NCBI RefSeq assembly: GCF_014205055.1
Contig: NZ_JACHMS010000001.1
Coordinates: forward strand, 8,026,501-8,090,500
Reading direction: 5' to 3'
DNA length: 64,000 nucleotides
Source: Streptomyces luteogriseus
GTDB lineage: Bacteria; Actinomycetota; Actinomycetes; Streptomycetales; Streptomycetaceae
The stretch's first letter is position 1, and the number at the start of each line of letters is the position of its first letter. The notes under the pieces were generated by a model. That model did not search any database. It saw nothing but the letters and a program-made list of their open reading frames with translations, and was not told the DNA's origin. Below, one piece after another: positions 1 to 9,034 of the stretch. The position numbers and the translations under genes were made by a program.

Positions 1-1
1 G

Positions 2-1012
2 TGTGCCCACCGCCAGGTCCCGCTGAGCATGGGCGTAGTGGAGGGCGAGGCGCTGCGCTGCTGCTATCACGCCTGGGCCTACCGGGGCGACGGCCGCATC
101 TCGCAGATCCCGTACCTCTCCAAGGGGGACGGACGGCCGCCGCGCGGCGTGCGCGGCTACCCCGTCCACGAGGCGTACGGCCTGGTGTTCGTGTTCCCGG
201 GCGACCCGGACAAGGCGGCCGTCACCCCGCTGCCCGACCTGCCGGCGTTCGGCTCGCCGCGGTACAGGACGATGACGTACTCCCGGACCGTGCGCTGCCA
301 CTACTCGTTCATGCACGAGAACCTCCTCGACATGAACCACCAGTTCCTGCACCGGGGCGTGGTCGGCAGGCTCCACCCCGAACTGCTCGACTTCCGGACC
401 GACGAGCGGTCGGTGGAGGCCCGGTACCTGTTCAGCCACGCCGGGGGCAAGCGGAACCGCGGGGCCGGTCTGCTGGCCGCCGAGGGCATCGGCGGCAGCG
501 ACTCCCGGGACGTCATGACGATCCGCACCGCGTACCCGTACCAGACCCTCGACCTGGTCCCGGAGAACGCCGAACGGCCGGCCTTCCGCCTCTGGGTCGC
601 CTACGTGCCCGAGGACGCCGAACAGCGCCGGTGCCACACGTTCGGCCTGCTCATGATCGAGAAGCCGCGGATCCCCGGCGCTCTGCACCTGGCCTGGCCG
701 CTCATCCGGCGCTTCACCGAGCGGGTGTTCGCCGAGGACCGGATGGCCGTCGAGGCCGAGCAGCGGGCCTGGGACGAGCAGGGCGAGGACCGCAACCGCG
801 AGGTGTTCTCCCTGATCCTGGACGTCCGCGAGGTCCTGCGGACCAACGGCGTCCCCATCCGCCCCCGGGGCGGCGCGTGCGGCGCGGCCTCGATGTGCAA
901 CGGCCAGGACGGCGGGCCGTCGCCGGTGCCGAGTGCCGACGGGGTCGCGCGCCAGGGGGACGGACACGGACCGGCCGAGGTCAGGCGAGGAACTCCGTCA
1001 GCAGCCGGTTGA
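2..1012 (+). CDS. Rieske non-haem iron oxygenase, alpha-subunit-like (5' truncated)
   Basis: Partial gene whose start lies before the window. The first codons read C-A-H and then C-C-Y-H about 20 residues on, which is the CxH...CxxH pair of a Rieske [2Fe-2S] cluster. About 100 residues further on, the stretch NLLDMNHQFLH matches the D-x2-H-x3-H mononuclear iron site of ring-hydroxylating oxygenases. The protein is therefore an oxygenase that probably hydroxylates or demethylates an organic substrate using a separate reductase. The C-terminal 40 residues are low-complexity Gly/Ala/Pro and unlike the family. The stop lies 32 bp inside the 3' end of the convergent hydrolase gene. Family is clear; the substrate cannot be told. 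Confidence 0.85.
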   Translation, partial: CAHRQVPLSMGVVEGEALRCCYHAWAYRGDGRISQIPYLSKGDGRPPRGVRGYPVHEAYGLVFVFPGDPDKAAVTPLPDLPAFGSPRYRTMTYSRTVRCHYSFMHENLLDMNHQFLHRGVVGRLHPELLDFRTDERSVEARYLFSHAGGKRNRGAGLLAAEGIGGSDSRDVMTIRTAYPYQTLDLVPENAERPAFRLWVAYVPEDAEQRRCHTFGLLMIEKPRIPGALHLAWPLIRRFTERVFAEDRMAVEAEQRAWDEQGEDRNREVFSLILDVREVLRTNGVPIRPRGGACGAASMCNGQDGGPSPVPSADGVARQGDGHGPAEVRRGTPSAAG

Positions 1013-1820
1013 GTTCGGCGGGTCGCTCGGTGGGCAGGGAGTGGTGGGAGGAGCCGGGCAGCATGACGACGCTCGCCCCGGGCACGAGCCGGCGTGCGGC
1101 GGCCGCCGCACGCCGCGGATGGTGGGCCCGGCTGTGTTCGGCCAGGAGGACCAGCGCCGGGACGGTGCAGGCCGCGAGATCCCGCGGGGCGGGGCGCCGC
1201 AGGGCCACGACCTTCGAACGGCGGGCAGCGGCGGTGCTCTCCAGGAACGCCTGCCACACCGGATCCTCGGGGTCACGGCCCGTCTCCCACCGGTGGAAGG
1301 CGCGCACCCGCCCGGGGGTGGGCTTCAGCAGCATCGGCAGGGCGTGCGCGAGGTAGCGCGGGCTCATGCCGGTGAAGCAGCCGACCGGGTCGAGCAGGGC
1401 GAGCCTGCCGAGCCGATGGGGCGCGTGCAGGGCGTAGTTGAGGGCGATCCAGGCCCCGTAGGAGTGGCCGCACAGGTGCGCGCCGTCCAGCTTCAGCTCG
1501 TCGAATAGCGCGTCGAGCCACGCCGTGAGGTCGGCGGCGCCGCGCAGCGGTGCTCCGTCGTGCACGCTCCGGCCGATGTCGCCCATGAGGTCGACGGCGT
1601 ACAGCCGGTGGGTGGAGGCCAGGGCGCCGGCGTTGGCGAACCAGGCCGTCGAGGTCGTTCCGCCGCCGGGCAGGAGAACGAGGGGCGCACCGTCCTCACG
1701 TCCGCCGACGTGGACCCGGGTGCTGCCGTAGGGGGTGGGGACGTCGACGCTGTCCACCTCCACGGGCCACCGTCGCAGGACGGCGTCGTACGCCGCGAAG
1801 AACGCTGCCGTGTCATCCAT
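981..1820 (-). CDS. Alpha/beta hydrolase
   Basis: 279-residue alpha/beta-hydrolase fold protein. The nucleophile elbow is GHSYGAW, with the Ser near residue 119. An oxyanion segment LLPGGGTTST lies near residue 50, and the late histidine is in the SSHHSLP segment near residue 260. There is no signal peptide, so it is cytoplasmic. It is divergent from a MarR-type regulator gene 63 bp away, with a palindrome between them, so it is probably the regulated target. Its 3' end overlaps the Rieske oxygenase gene tail to tail. It could act on an ester or a ring-cleavage product, but no substrate is visible. Confidence 0.85.
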   Translation of the reverse strand: MDDTAAFFAAYDAVLRRWPVEVDSVDVPTPYGSTRVHVGGREDGAPLVLLPGGGTTSTAWFANAGALASTHRLYAVDLMGDIGRSVHDGAPLRGAADLTAWLDALFDELKLDGAHLCGHSYGAWIALNYALHAPHRLGRLALLDPVGCFTGMSPRYLAHALPMLLKPTPGRVRAFHRWETGRDPEDPVWQAFLESTAAARRSKVVALRRPAPRDLAACTVPALVLLAEHSRAHHPRRAAAAARRLVPGASVVMLPGSSHHSLPTERPAELNRLLTEFLA

Positions 1821-1845
1821 GTCCCCACCCGTATGACTCGCTCAC

Positions 1846-1866
1846 CGATATTCTCGATATGCGAGA
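1846..1866. promoter_or_regulatory. Candidate MarR operator
   Basis: The stretch TCTCG-ATATG-CGAGA (1852-1866) is a perfect 5+5 inverted repeat inside an AT-richer patch between the divergent hydrolase and MarR genes. MarR proteins usually bind such sites next to their own gene and repress both directions. The assignment is inferred from position and symmetry. Confidence 0.5.
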
Positions 1867-1883
1867 CATTAGGGGAGTGAAGC

Positions 1884-2363
1884 ATGGACGACCAGGATCC
1901 CGGTCTGCAACTGGTCCATCTGTTGCGGGCCGTGACGATGGAACTGGACCTGTTCGCGGCCGAGTTCGCCGGACGCAACGGGCTCCATCCCACGGACGTA
2001 CGGGCGTTGATCCACCTGCTCGACGCCGGCCGGGAGGGCGTGCGGGCCACCCCCGGGTGGCTGGGGGCGCAGTTGGGAGTGAACTCGGCGTCGATAACTG
2101 CCCTGGTCGACCGGCTGGAGCGGCTCGGGCTGGTGCGCCGCGAGCGGGACACCCGGGACCGCCGGCGTGTGCTGCTCGTCGTACAGGACGAGGCCGTCCG
2201 GCTGGGCTGGTCCTTCTTCGGGCCGCTGATCCACGAGATGGTCGGCTCGATGCGGTCGTTCGACGCGGCGGAACTGGCGGTGGTGCGGCGATTTCTGCTG
2301 ACCATGCGCGATGTCGCCGCGGCGGCGCGGCGCGGCGGACGGGACGACTCCGGGAAACGCTGA
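1884..2363 (+). CDS. MarR-family transcriptional regulator
   Basis: 159-residue winged-helix regulator. The helix-turn-helix region is near residues 55-75 (GAQLGVNSASITALVDRLE), followed by the wing with the MarR signature RDTRDRR near residues 90-96. The ATG start has AGGGGAG 6 nt upstream. It faces away from the alpha/beta hydrolase and shares a 63-bp control region with it, so it most likely represses both genes until a small aromatic or phenolic ligand binds. The ligand is unknown. Confidence 0.9.
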   Translation: MDDQDPGLQLVHLLRAVTMELDLFAAEFAGRNGLHPTDVRALIHLLDAGREGVRATPGWLGAQLGVNSASITALVDRLERLGLVRRERDTRDRRRVLLVVQDEAVRLGWSFFGPLIHEMVGSMRSFDAAELAVVRRFLLTMRDVAAAARRGGRDDSGKR

Positions 2364-2760
2364 GCTTCCGTCACCGGCGGCCGACAGCGGATGCGCACAT
2401 GGAGCGCGCCGGCGTCGGGTCGACGGCTTTCCCGTCTGCCGGCGCCGGTCACTCACGGCCGGGGATCGATCCGCCGCCACCGCGGGCGGGGCGTCGGGCC
2501 CCCGGCGTCCCGCCGCCGGGGCACAGCGCGGGCACTGGCGCCGCACCCGCTCCGCGGCGCCGCCGGACTCCGGGAAGGTATCCGGTCGGCCGATGTGCGG
2601 AAGGCGGACCGGCCGGGGGACAGGACGCAGACCCTCGCGTCGCGGCCCTCCTCCCGGGCGTGCACCTCACCGGAGGGGCACCAGGCGCCGGCTGCCCCTC
2701 CTCGTCGGAACACCGCCCGGATGCCGTGACGGGGTACCGCTTCGTGCGCGCCGCGGTGGG
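2364..2760. other. 397-bp gap without a recognisable gene
   Basis: Very GC-rich spacer between the MarR gene and the SRPBCC gene. Open frames cross it on both strands, but they are Arg/Pro/Gly-rich shadows with no recognisable family, no ribosome site and no codon-position bias. I see no promoter or terminator of note. Confidence 0.5.
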
Positions 2761-3174
2761 TCAGCCCGCCGGGTGGTCGACGTGCAGCCGTACCTGCTCC
2801 TCCAGCCGCCGCAGGCTGGTGTCCAGGGCGTCGCCGACGGCCTGCTCGCCCGGGTCGTGGCCGGCGTCGAAGAACGACAGGTGCACGGTCACCTCGCTGG
2901 CGCCGCCGTCGAGACCGGCGACTTGCAGCCAGCCCGCGTAGCCGCCCTGGTCACGCGTGCCCCACTCGAGCCGCATCTGCTGCCGCCGGGCACGCAGCAC
3001 GGCGGAGGTGTCCTCATCGGTGCGGTCCTCGTGCACGGTGACGGCGGGCAGCTCCCCGGCCTCCACGTGCAGGGCCTCCGGCAACCAGCTGTTCAGCCGG
3101 CCGACGTCGGCGGCCTGGTCGAAGACGTGCTCCGGCTGCGCGGGCATCGTGCGGGAACGTTCGTACTCGGTCAT
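2761..3174 (-). CDS. SRPBCC-family (polyketide cyclase-like) protein
   Basis: 137-residue protein beginning MTEYERSRTM and matching the START/SRPBCC small-molecule-binding fold. It has an N-terminal beta strand, a Pro-rich helix (MPAQPEHVFDQAADV) and a C-terminal amphipathic helix (TSLRRLEEQVRLHV). A longer frame reaches back to 3282, but it crosses the terminator of the upstream gene. The start at 3174 has AGGACG just upstream and fits family length. Probably a single-gene transcript. No ligand can be inferred. Confidence 0.75.
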   Translation of the reverse strand: MTEYERSRTMPAQPEHVFDQAADVGRLNSWLPEALHVEAGELPAVTVHEDRTDEDTSAVLRARRQQMRLEWGTRDQGGYAGWLQVAGLDGGASEVTVHLSFFDAGHDPGEQAVGDALDTSLRRLEEQVRLHVDHPAG

Positions 3175-3240
3175 CGTCCTACCGACCTCACCTCGGGAGT
3201 CGTGGCCCGCACCGCGTTCCCGGGCTGGCCGGAGCCAACC

Positions 3241-3282
3241 GTGAAATGCCCCGCCCGCAAAGGTGCGGACGGGGCGTTTCAC
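3241..3282. terminator. Strong stem-loop terminator after the MHS transporter gene
   Basis: Arms of 19 nt at 3241-3259 and 3264-3282 pair with one mismatch and one G-T wobble around a 4-nt loop (AAGG). It sits 6 bp beyond the stop of the minus-strand transporter gene and before the SRPBCC gene, so it should separate the two transcripts. It has no U-tract, as is common in Streptomyces. Confidence 0.85.
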
Positions 3283-3288
3283 CCTTGC

Positions 3289-4785
3289 TCAGAACCTGGG
3301 CTGGGGGGACTGCGCCTGGACGAGTTCCTCCGCCTCCGCCTCCGTCTCCACCGACGGCGGGGAGCCGGCCAGCGGCTGGTTGGCGGTCTCCCGCATGCAC
3401 AGCACCGCGATGACACCGATGACCGCGGCACCCATGGCGTAGTACGCCGGCATGAGGGTCGAGTCGAAAGCGCTGATCAGAGCGGTGATCACCAGAGGCG
3501 TCGTGCCGCCGAAGACCGAGGTGGCCAGGTTGTAGGCCACCGAGAGCGACCCGTAGCGCACCTGCGTGGGGAATATCGCCGGCAGGGCCGCCGACATCGT
3601 GCCGAGCATCGCCACCAGCGACAGCCCCATCAGCAGCAGGCCCAGGGTGATGAGGGCGATGGTGCCCTGCCGGATGAGCAGGAACGACGGCAGGGACAGG
3701 AACAGGAAGCCGAGCATCCCCGTCATCAGCAGCGGCTTGCGCCCGAAACGGTCCGAGAGCCGTCCGACCTGGTTGATGACGCACATCTGCAGCACCATCA
3801 CGACGAGCAGGATCAGCAGCCCGTGGTTGGTCCCATAGCCCAGTTCGTCGGACAGGTACGTCGGCATGTACGACAGCAGCATGTAGTCGGTGATGTTGTA
3901 CGCCGCGACGAGTGCGAGGCACAGCAGCAGCGGCCGCCAGTACCGGGTGAAGATCTTCCCGAGGTCGGCGGCCGCCGAGGTCTCCACGGCGTCGGCCGCC
4001 TCGGTCGCCTTGGCCTGGCCGCCCTCCAGCTTCTGGAAGGCGGGCGTCTCGTCCAGCTTCAGCCGCAGGTAGAGGCCGATGAGGCCGAGCGGGGCCGCGA
4101 CCAGGAAGGGCACGCGCCAGCCCCACGACAGCATCTGGTCGTCGCTGAGGAGCATCTGCAGGACGACGACGAGGCCGGAGGCCCCGACGTAGCCGGCGAG
4201 CGTGCCGAGCTCCAGGAAGCTGCCGAAGAAGCCGCGCCGCTTGTCGGGCGCGTACTCCGCGATGAACGTCGAGGCGCCCCCGTACTCCCCGCCCGTCGAG
4301 AAGCCCTGCACCAGCCGGAAGAAGATCAGCAAGGCCGGGGCCCACAGGCCGATCACGGCGTGCGAGGGGACCAGACCGATGGCGAAGGTCCCCACCGCCA
4401 TCATGATCATGGTGAGGGAGAGGATGCGTTTGCGGCCGACCTTGTCCCCGAGCGGCCCGAAGACCATGCCGCCGAGCGGACGCACCAGGAAGGCCACCGC
4501 GAACGTCGCGAAGGAACCCAGCAACTGGGCGGTGTCGCTGCCCGAGGGGAAGAAGACCTTCCCGATCGTCGACGCCAGATAGCTGTAGATGCCGAAGTCG
4601 TACCACTCCATCGCGTTGCCGAGGGCGGCGGCCTTGGTGGCGCGCTTGACCGCCGCGTCGTCGGTCACCGTGATGTCGCTGCGGCGCAGCTTCGGGTGAC
4701 GTCGTTTCTCGATCGCCCGGAACAGCACGCGGTGTCGTCTCACAGCCGCGGGATCCACCGACTCGTCGTTGTCGGGCGCCGCCAT
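3289..4785 (-). CDS. MFS transporter, metabolite:H+ symporter (ProP-like) family
   Basis: 498-residue membrane protein with 12 predicted helices. The segment GNAMEWYDFGIYSYLA near residue 55 and the loop GDKVGRKR between helices 2 and 3 are typical of the MHS branch of the major facilitator superfamily (proline/betaine, dicarboxylate and shikimate uptake). RLVQGFSTGGEYGGA in helix 5 supports this. The ATG at 4785 is preceded by AAGGAA at 8 nt and is preferred over one 12 codons upstream. It is divergent from the DHA2 efflux gene. It likely imports a polar organic acid or osmolyte with protons. Confidence 0.85.
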   Translation of the reverse strand: MAAPDNDESVDPAAVRRHRVLFRAIEKRRHPKLRRSDITVTDDAAVKRATKAAALGNAMEWYDFGIYSYLASTIGKVFFPSGSDTAQLLGSFATFAVAFLVRPLGGMVFGPLGDKVGRKRILSLTMIMMAVGTFAIGLVPSHAVIGLWAPALLIFFRLVQGFSTGGEYGGASTFIAEYAPDKRRGFFGSFLELGTLAGYVGASGLVVVLQMLLSDDQMLSWGWRVPFLVAAPLGLIGLYLRLKLDETPAFQKLEGGQAKATEAADAVETSAAADLGKIFTRYWRPLLLCLALVAAYNITDYMLLSYMPTYLSDELGYGTNHGLLILLVVMVLQMCVINQVGRLSDRFGRKPLLMTGMLGFLFLSLPSFLLIRQGTIALITLGLLLMGLSLVAMLGTMSAALPAIFPTQVRYGSLSVAYNLATSVFGGTTPLVITALISAFDSTLMPAYYAMGAAVIGVIAVLCMRETANQPLAGSPPSVETEAEAEELVQAQSPQPRF

Positions 4786-4877
4786 CACGTGGTTCCTTTC
4801 GCCGGTCGTCCTTCCAAGCACAACGCCTGCACGAATCTCGCGTGCTCAAACGACCTCCTTCGCGCGGCGTCCGATTG

Positions 4878-4892
4878 ATCACGGAACGTGAT
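4878..4892. promoter_or_regulatory. Palindrome between divergent MFS genes
   Basis: ATCACG-GAA-CGTGAT is a perfect 6+3+6 inverted repeat in the 233-bp control region shared by the two transporters. It is a plausible operator for a dimeric regulator. No regulator gene is adjacent. Confidence 0.4.
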
Positions 4893-4941
4893 GAGCGGGC
4901 GCTCAGGCCGGGTCGCGGGCCACCGCGACGTCCGGGAGGAT

Positions 4942-4973
4942 CGCCGGGGCGGGAGTGTGCTCCCGCCCCGGCG
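4942..4973 (+). promoter_or_regulatory. Leader hairpin upstream of the DHA2 efflux gene
   Basis: Perfect 14-bp stem (4942-4955 with 4960-4973) closed by the loop TGTG, ending 45 nt before the GTG start of the efflux gene. It may be an attenuator or an mRNA-stabilising structure in the leader. A terminator role for upstream plus-strand transcription is also possible, although no plus-strand gene lies close upstream. Confidence 0.5.
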
Positions 4974-5018
4974 GGGGAACCTGTTCCGCCGGGTGCGTGC
5001 CGGGTGGAAGGAGCCCAA

Positions 5019-6533
5019 GTGACAGCGTCGGCGGCGGGCGGCCGGAACCAGGGCGGGCAGCCGGACGGGTATGAGCCGGACCCGAACCGGTGGCGCGCCC
5101 TGTGGGTCACGCTGGTCGCCGGTTTCATGAGCCTGCTGGACGTGTCGATCGTGGCCGTCGCCCTGCCCACTGTCCAGCAGCAGCTGCACGCCTCAGCGGC
5201 CGAGGTGCAGTGGGTGGTGTCCGGCTACGCCCTCTCCTTCGGCCTCGCCCTCGTCACCGCCGGCCGCCTCGGCGACGCCCTCGACCGGCGCCGCATCTTC
5301 CTGATCGCCCTCAGCGGCTTCGTGCTCTTCAGCGCGGCCTGCGGAGCGGCCCCGAACATCACCCTGCTGGTGGTGGCCCGGCTCGCCCAGGGCCTGGCCG
5401 CCGGCTTCATGGCCCCGCAGAACTCCGCGCTCATCCAGCAGATGTTCCGCGGCGGCGAACGCGGCCGGGCCTTCGGCTTCTTCGGCGCCACCGTCGGCAT
5501 CTCCTCCGCCGTCGGCCCCCTCACCGGCGGCCTGATCCTCGCCCTGGCCGACGGCGCCCAGGGCTGGCGCTGGATCTTCTACGTCAACGTCCCCATCGGC
5601 ATTCTCGCGGTCCTCCTCGGGCGCCGCCTGCTGCCCCGCACCCGGCGCTCCGGACGGGAACACATCGACCTGCCCGGTGTCCTGCTTCTCGGCCTCGGTG
5701 TCCTCGCGCTCATGTACCCGCTGGTCCAGGCGGAGTCCGGCGGCCTCACCCGGCTGTGGTGGATGTTCCCCGCCGGTGCCGCGCTGCTCTTCGTCTTCAC
5801 CCGCCGGCAGCGCCGCCTGGTCGACCGCGGTACCCAGCCGCTGCTCGACCCGCGGCTGTTCACCACCGTGCGCGGCTACGCCGTGGGCGCCGGCGTCGGC
5901 ACGCTCTACTTCATCGGCTTCAGCGGCGTCTGGCTGGTGTTCGCCCTCTTCTACCAGCACGGTCTGGGCTTCTCCCCGCTTCAGTCGGGCCTCGCCGTGA
6001 CCCCCTTCGCCCTCGGCTCGGCCGTCGCCGCCGCCGTCTCCGGGCGGCTCGTGGACCGGCTAGGCCGCCTGCTCACCGTGGGCGGGCTCACGGGCGTGAT
6101 CCTCGGGCTGGGCGGCACCGCGCTGCTGCTGCGCTTCGCACCCCTCGACGTCGCGCCCTGGATCGCCGCTCCGGTCCTGTTCCTCGGCGGCGTCGGCGGT
6201 GGGTGCGTGATCTCCCCCAACATCACCATGACGCTGCGGGACGTGCCCGTGCACATGGCGGGAGCGGCGGGCGGCGCCCTGCAGACCGGTCAGCGGCTCG
6301 GTGCCGCGGTGGGCACCGCCGCCCTGCCCGGCCTCTACTACCTGGTGCTCGGCAACAGCAGCGACGACTACCGCGGCGCCCTCTTCGTCGCGATGGCCGC
6401 CGGGCTCCTCGGCATGGCCGCGTCCCTGGCCCTGGCGGCGTACGACTGGCGCCGCGACCGGCGCACGCGGGAGCCGCACGGCCCGTGCCCGGACGACATC
6501 GCCCACAGTCCCGTGCACGCCCGGCAGACCTGA
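5019..6533 (+). CDS. MFS drug efflux transporter, DHA2 (14-helix) family
   Basis: 504-residue transporter. The first helix carries LDVSIVAVALPTVQQ, the DHA2 signature for proton-driven drug exporters of the EmrB/QacA type. It is followed by GRLGDALDRRR (motif A) and by GFFGATVGISSAVGPLTGG (motif C of antiporters). Around 14 hydrophobic segments are visible. The GTG start at 5019 has GGAAGGAG at 5-6 nt, and a longer frame from 4842 lacks such support. It probably exports a hydrophobic toxicant. A strong leader hairpin precedes it. Confidence 0.88.
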   Translation: MTASAAGGRNQGGQPDGYEPDPNRWRALWVTLVAGFMSLLDVSIVAVALPTVQQQLHASAAEVQWVVSGYALSFGLALVTAGRLGDALDRRRIFLIALSGFVLFSAACGAAPNITLLVVARLAQGLAAGFMAPQNSALIQQMFRGGERGRAFGFFGATVGISSAVGPLTGGLILALADGAQGWRWIFYVNVPIGILAVLLGRRLLPRTRRSGREHIDLPGVLLLGLGVLALMYPLVQAESGGLTRLWWMFPAGAALLFVFTRRQRRLVDRGTQPLLDPRLFTTVRGYAVGAGVGTLYFIGFSGVWLVFALFYQHGLGFSPLQSGLAVTPFALGSAVAAAVSGRLVDRLGRLLTVGGLTGVILGLGGTALLLRFAPLDVAPWIAAPVLFLGGVGGGCVISPNITMTLRDVPVHMAGAAGGALQTGQRLGAAVGTAALPGLYYLVLGNSSDDYRGALFVAMAAGLLGMAASLALAAYDWRRDRRTREPHGPCPDDIAHSPVHARQT

Positions 6534-6544
6534 ACGGTCACGCC

Positions 6545-7278
6545 TCACGAGGCCTGAGGCTCCGGCCGGTGCGGGGCGGGTGCGTCATCGTCCGGCTCGC
6601 CGCGCAGCGCGCCGAAGGCGAAAGCCGCCGTGGACGCCAGGATGAGCAGCGCGAGCGGCCCCCAGATCGCCGGAACGGCCCAGAGCGGCCAGTCGTTGGC
6701 ATCCTGCGCCCAGAGCGTCAGGATCGCCGTCGCGCCCAGGCCGACGCCGTGCCACCGCACCCTCTTCGCCGCCGTCGCTCGACGCTCGTCGCCCCGCGCG
6801 AAGAGCGGCCACACCCCGCCCACGATGGCCGCCAGGCCGAACGACACGCAGTCCGGCGCGCCGCCCGGACGGTCCTCGGGCCAGCCCACCGGGCTGTCGG
6901 ACGTCTGCTGCCGCCGGCCCTCGACGTCCCGTACCTCGACGACCCGGCCGTGCCAGATCACACCGACGACCCTCTCGCCCGGCTCCATCTCGACATCACC
7001 GGCTCGGTCCGCCGGAACGTGACCTCCCACGGCTTGCCCGACGGCAGCACCGGCTTCGCCTCCGGGGCCTCGCCCCGCGTCCGGCGGTTCATGGTGGCGC
7101 TCCGTACGGTGAACTCCTGTTCCCACACGCACCCCGACGCCTTGAGGGGAACCGCGGCGCAGGCCGAGGTGCCGCGGTACTCCCTCTCCCGCTCCAGGCC
7201 CCGCCGATCTCGCGGGCCGACGCCACTCCGACGCCGAGCGTCACGACGGCGAGCCGTATCCACACCACGGACCGGCAT
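6545..7278 (-). pseudogene. Frameshifted membrane-protein gene
   Basis: Three minus-strand frames together spell one coherent protein. A first hydrophobic helix (RLAVVTLGVGVASA, about 7255-7210) is followed in a second frame by EREREYRGTSACA through GKPWEVTFRRTEPV (about 7190-6993). A third frame then gives EMEPGERVVGVIWHG and three more hydrophobic segments ending at 6545. The switch near 6990 looks like one missing base, and another shift lies near 7200. No single frame has a good start plus all helices. The intact form would be a roughly 240-residue membrane protein of unknown function. It is either a real pseudogene or an assembly with base errors. Confidence 0.6.
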
Positions 7279-7351
7279 GGCTCCGTCCCTCGACGACACG
7301 GCGCTTCATCCCCCTCCGTGACATCCGGACCCCGGAGCATCGGTACACGCC

Positions 7352-9013
7352 TCAGGCAGCGGTGTGGACCCGCCGCCCCTCGACGAAGGTCTCCAGGACC
7401 CGGGTCGCGGCGATCTCCTCGGGTGGACCTGCGAACGGGTCGCGGTCGAGGACGACCAGGTCGGCCGACTTGCCCACGGCGATGCTGCCGGTGATGCCGT
7501 CGAGGTGGTTCGCATGGGCGCTGCCCGCCGTGTGGGCGGCGATGGCGGTGCCCAGGTCGAGGCGCTGTTCCGGGAAGAAGGCCGGCGTGCCCTGTGGGGC
7601 GTCGGGAGAGACGCGGTTGACGGCGACATGGATGGCCTGGAGCGGGTCGGGGCTGCTGACGGGCCAGTCGCTGCCGGCCGCGAGGGTCGCCCCGGCCCGC
7701 AGCAGATCGCCGAAGGGGTACTGCCGGGCGCCGCGTTCCGCCCCCAGGAACGGCAGGGTCAGTTCGTCCATCTGCGGTTCGTGGGCGGCCCACAGCATCT
7801 GCAGGTTGGCGCTCGCACCCAGCGCGCGGAAGCGCGGCAGGTCGCCGGGGTGGACGACCTGGAGGTGTGCCAGGTGGTGCCGTGTGTCGCGGTTGCCGTT
7901 GGCGGCCCGGGCGGACTCCACGGCGTCGAGCGCCTCACGCACCGCGCGGTCGCCGAGCGCGTGGAAGTGGACCTGGAAGCCGGAGGCGTCCAGCTCGGTG
8001 ACGTACTTCCGCAGCTCGCCCGGCTCGACGAAGCTGATGCCGCTGTTGTCCGAGGTACAGCCGCAGCCGGTCAGATAGGGGGACAGCATGGCGGCGGTGT
8101 GGTTCTCGGCGATGCCGTCCTGCATGATCTTCACCGTCCCGGCGCGGAACCGGTCCCGGCTCAACTCCTCCCTCCTGGCCACGAGTTCGGTGATCTGCTC
8201 GGCGCCACGCTCGCGGTCCCACCACAGGGCGCCGACGACCCGCGCGGTGAGCAGGCCCCGGTCCAGCGCCGTCAGATAGGCCGGAGCCGGGTCGGTCAGG
8301 TTGGCGTAGGTGCCGACGATGGCGTCCTGCCAGGCGGTGACGCCGTGGGAGTGCAGCACGGCCTGGGCGCGCAGCAGACCGGCGAGCTGCTCCTCCGGCG
8401 TGGGGTCCGGCACCAGCTTGCCGACCAGGTGGACCGCGCCCTCCTGGAGCATCCCGGTGGGGTTGCCCGCGGCGTCCCGCTCGATCCGGCCGTCGGCGGG
8501 GTCGGGGGTCCGGGCGTCGATGCCCGCACGCTCCAGGGCGCGGCTGTTGACCCAGGCGCCGTGGTGGTCGCGGTTGGGCAGGAAGACGGGGCGGTCCGGG
8601 ACGATCGCGTCGAGGGCGGCGGCCGTGGGGGAGCCGCCGGGGAACGCCTCCAGGGACCAGCCGCCGCCGGTGATCCACTCGACGTCCGGATGCTCGGCGG
8701 CGTACGCCCCGATCCTGCGCAGGTACGCGCCCGCGTCGGCGGTGTCGCCCAGGTGGCACAGGCCCAGTTCGAGGCCCGCGCCCATCGGATGGACGTGGGC
8801 GTCCTGGAAGCCCGGCAGCAGCAGCTTCCCGGCGAGGTCGACGACCTCGGTGCGCGGCCCGATCAGCTCGCGCACCTCGTCGTGCCCGACGGCGACGATC
8901 CGCCCGCCGCGTACGGCCACCGAGGTGGCGCGGCTGCGGGCAGGGTCGACGGTGTGCACAGGACCGCCGGTCAGGACGAGGTCGGCGGGTCCCGGGGCAG
9001 GGAGGTGTGACAT
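7352..9013 (-). CDS. Amidohydrolase, YtcJ-like (TIM-barrel metal-dependent hydrolase)
   Basis: 553-residue enzyme of the amidohydrolase 3 family. The metal-binding DAHVHP lies near residue 75, HFHALGDRAV in the middle, and the late Asp is in GSDWPVSSP near residue 450. The family hydrolyses N-substituted formamides, amides or cyclic ureides. The ATG at 9013 has GGAG 9 nt upstream, and an ATG five codons earlier has none. It lies 21 bp behind an amino-acid permease gene on the same strand, so uptake and hydrolysis are probably co-expressed under the divergent TetR protein. Confidence 0.88.
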   Translation of the reverse strand: MSHLPAPGPADLVLTGGPVHTVDPARSRATSVAVRGGRIVAVGHDEVRELIGPRTEVVDLAGKLLLPGFQDAHVHPMGAGLELGLCHLGDTADAGAYLRRIGAYAAEHPDVEWITGGGWSLEAFPGGSPTAAALDAIVPDRPVFLPNRDHHGAWVNSRALERAGIDARTPDPADGRIERDAAGNPTGMLQEGAVHLVGKLVPDPTPEEQLAGLLRAQAVLHSHGVTAWQDAIVGTYANLTDPAPAYLTALDRGLLTARVVGALWWDRERGAEQITELVARREELSRDRFRAGTVKIMQDGIAENHTAAMLSPYLTGCGCTSDNSGISFVEPGELRKYVTELDASGFQVHFHALGDRAVREALDAVESARAANGNRDTRHHLAHLQVVHPGDLPRFRALGASANLQMLWAAHEPQMDELTLPFLGAERGARQYPFGDLLRAGATLAAGSDWPVSSPDPLQAIHVAVNRVSPDAPQGTPAFFPEQRLDLGTAIAAHTAGSAHANHLDGITGSIAVGKSADLVVLDRDPFAGPPEEIAATRVLETFVEGRRVHTAA

Positions 9014-9034
9014 GGGGGTGAACTCCATGGAGGG

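Noticed and set aside
2391..2729. 112-codon plus-strand open frame in the gap after marR
   Set aside because: Arg/Pro-rich, no ribosome site, no family resemblance; typical of random frames in very GC-rich DNA.
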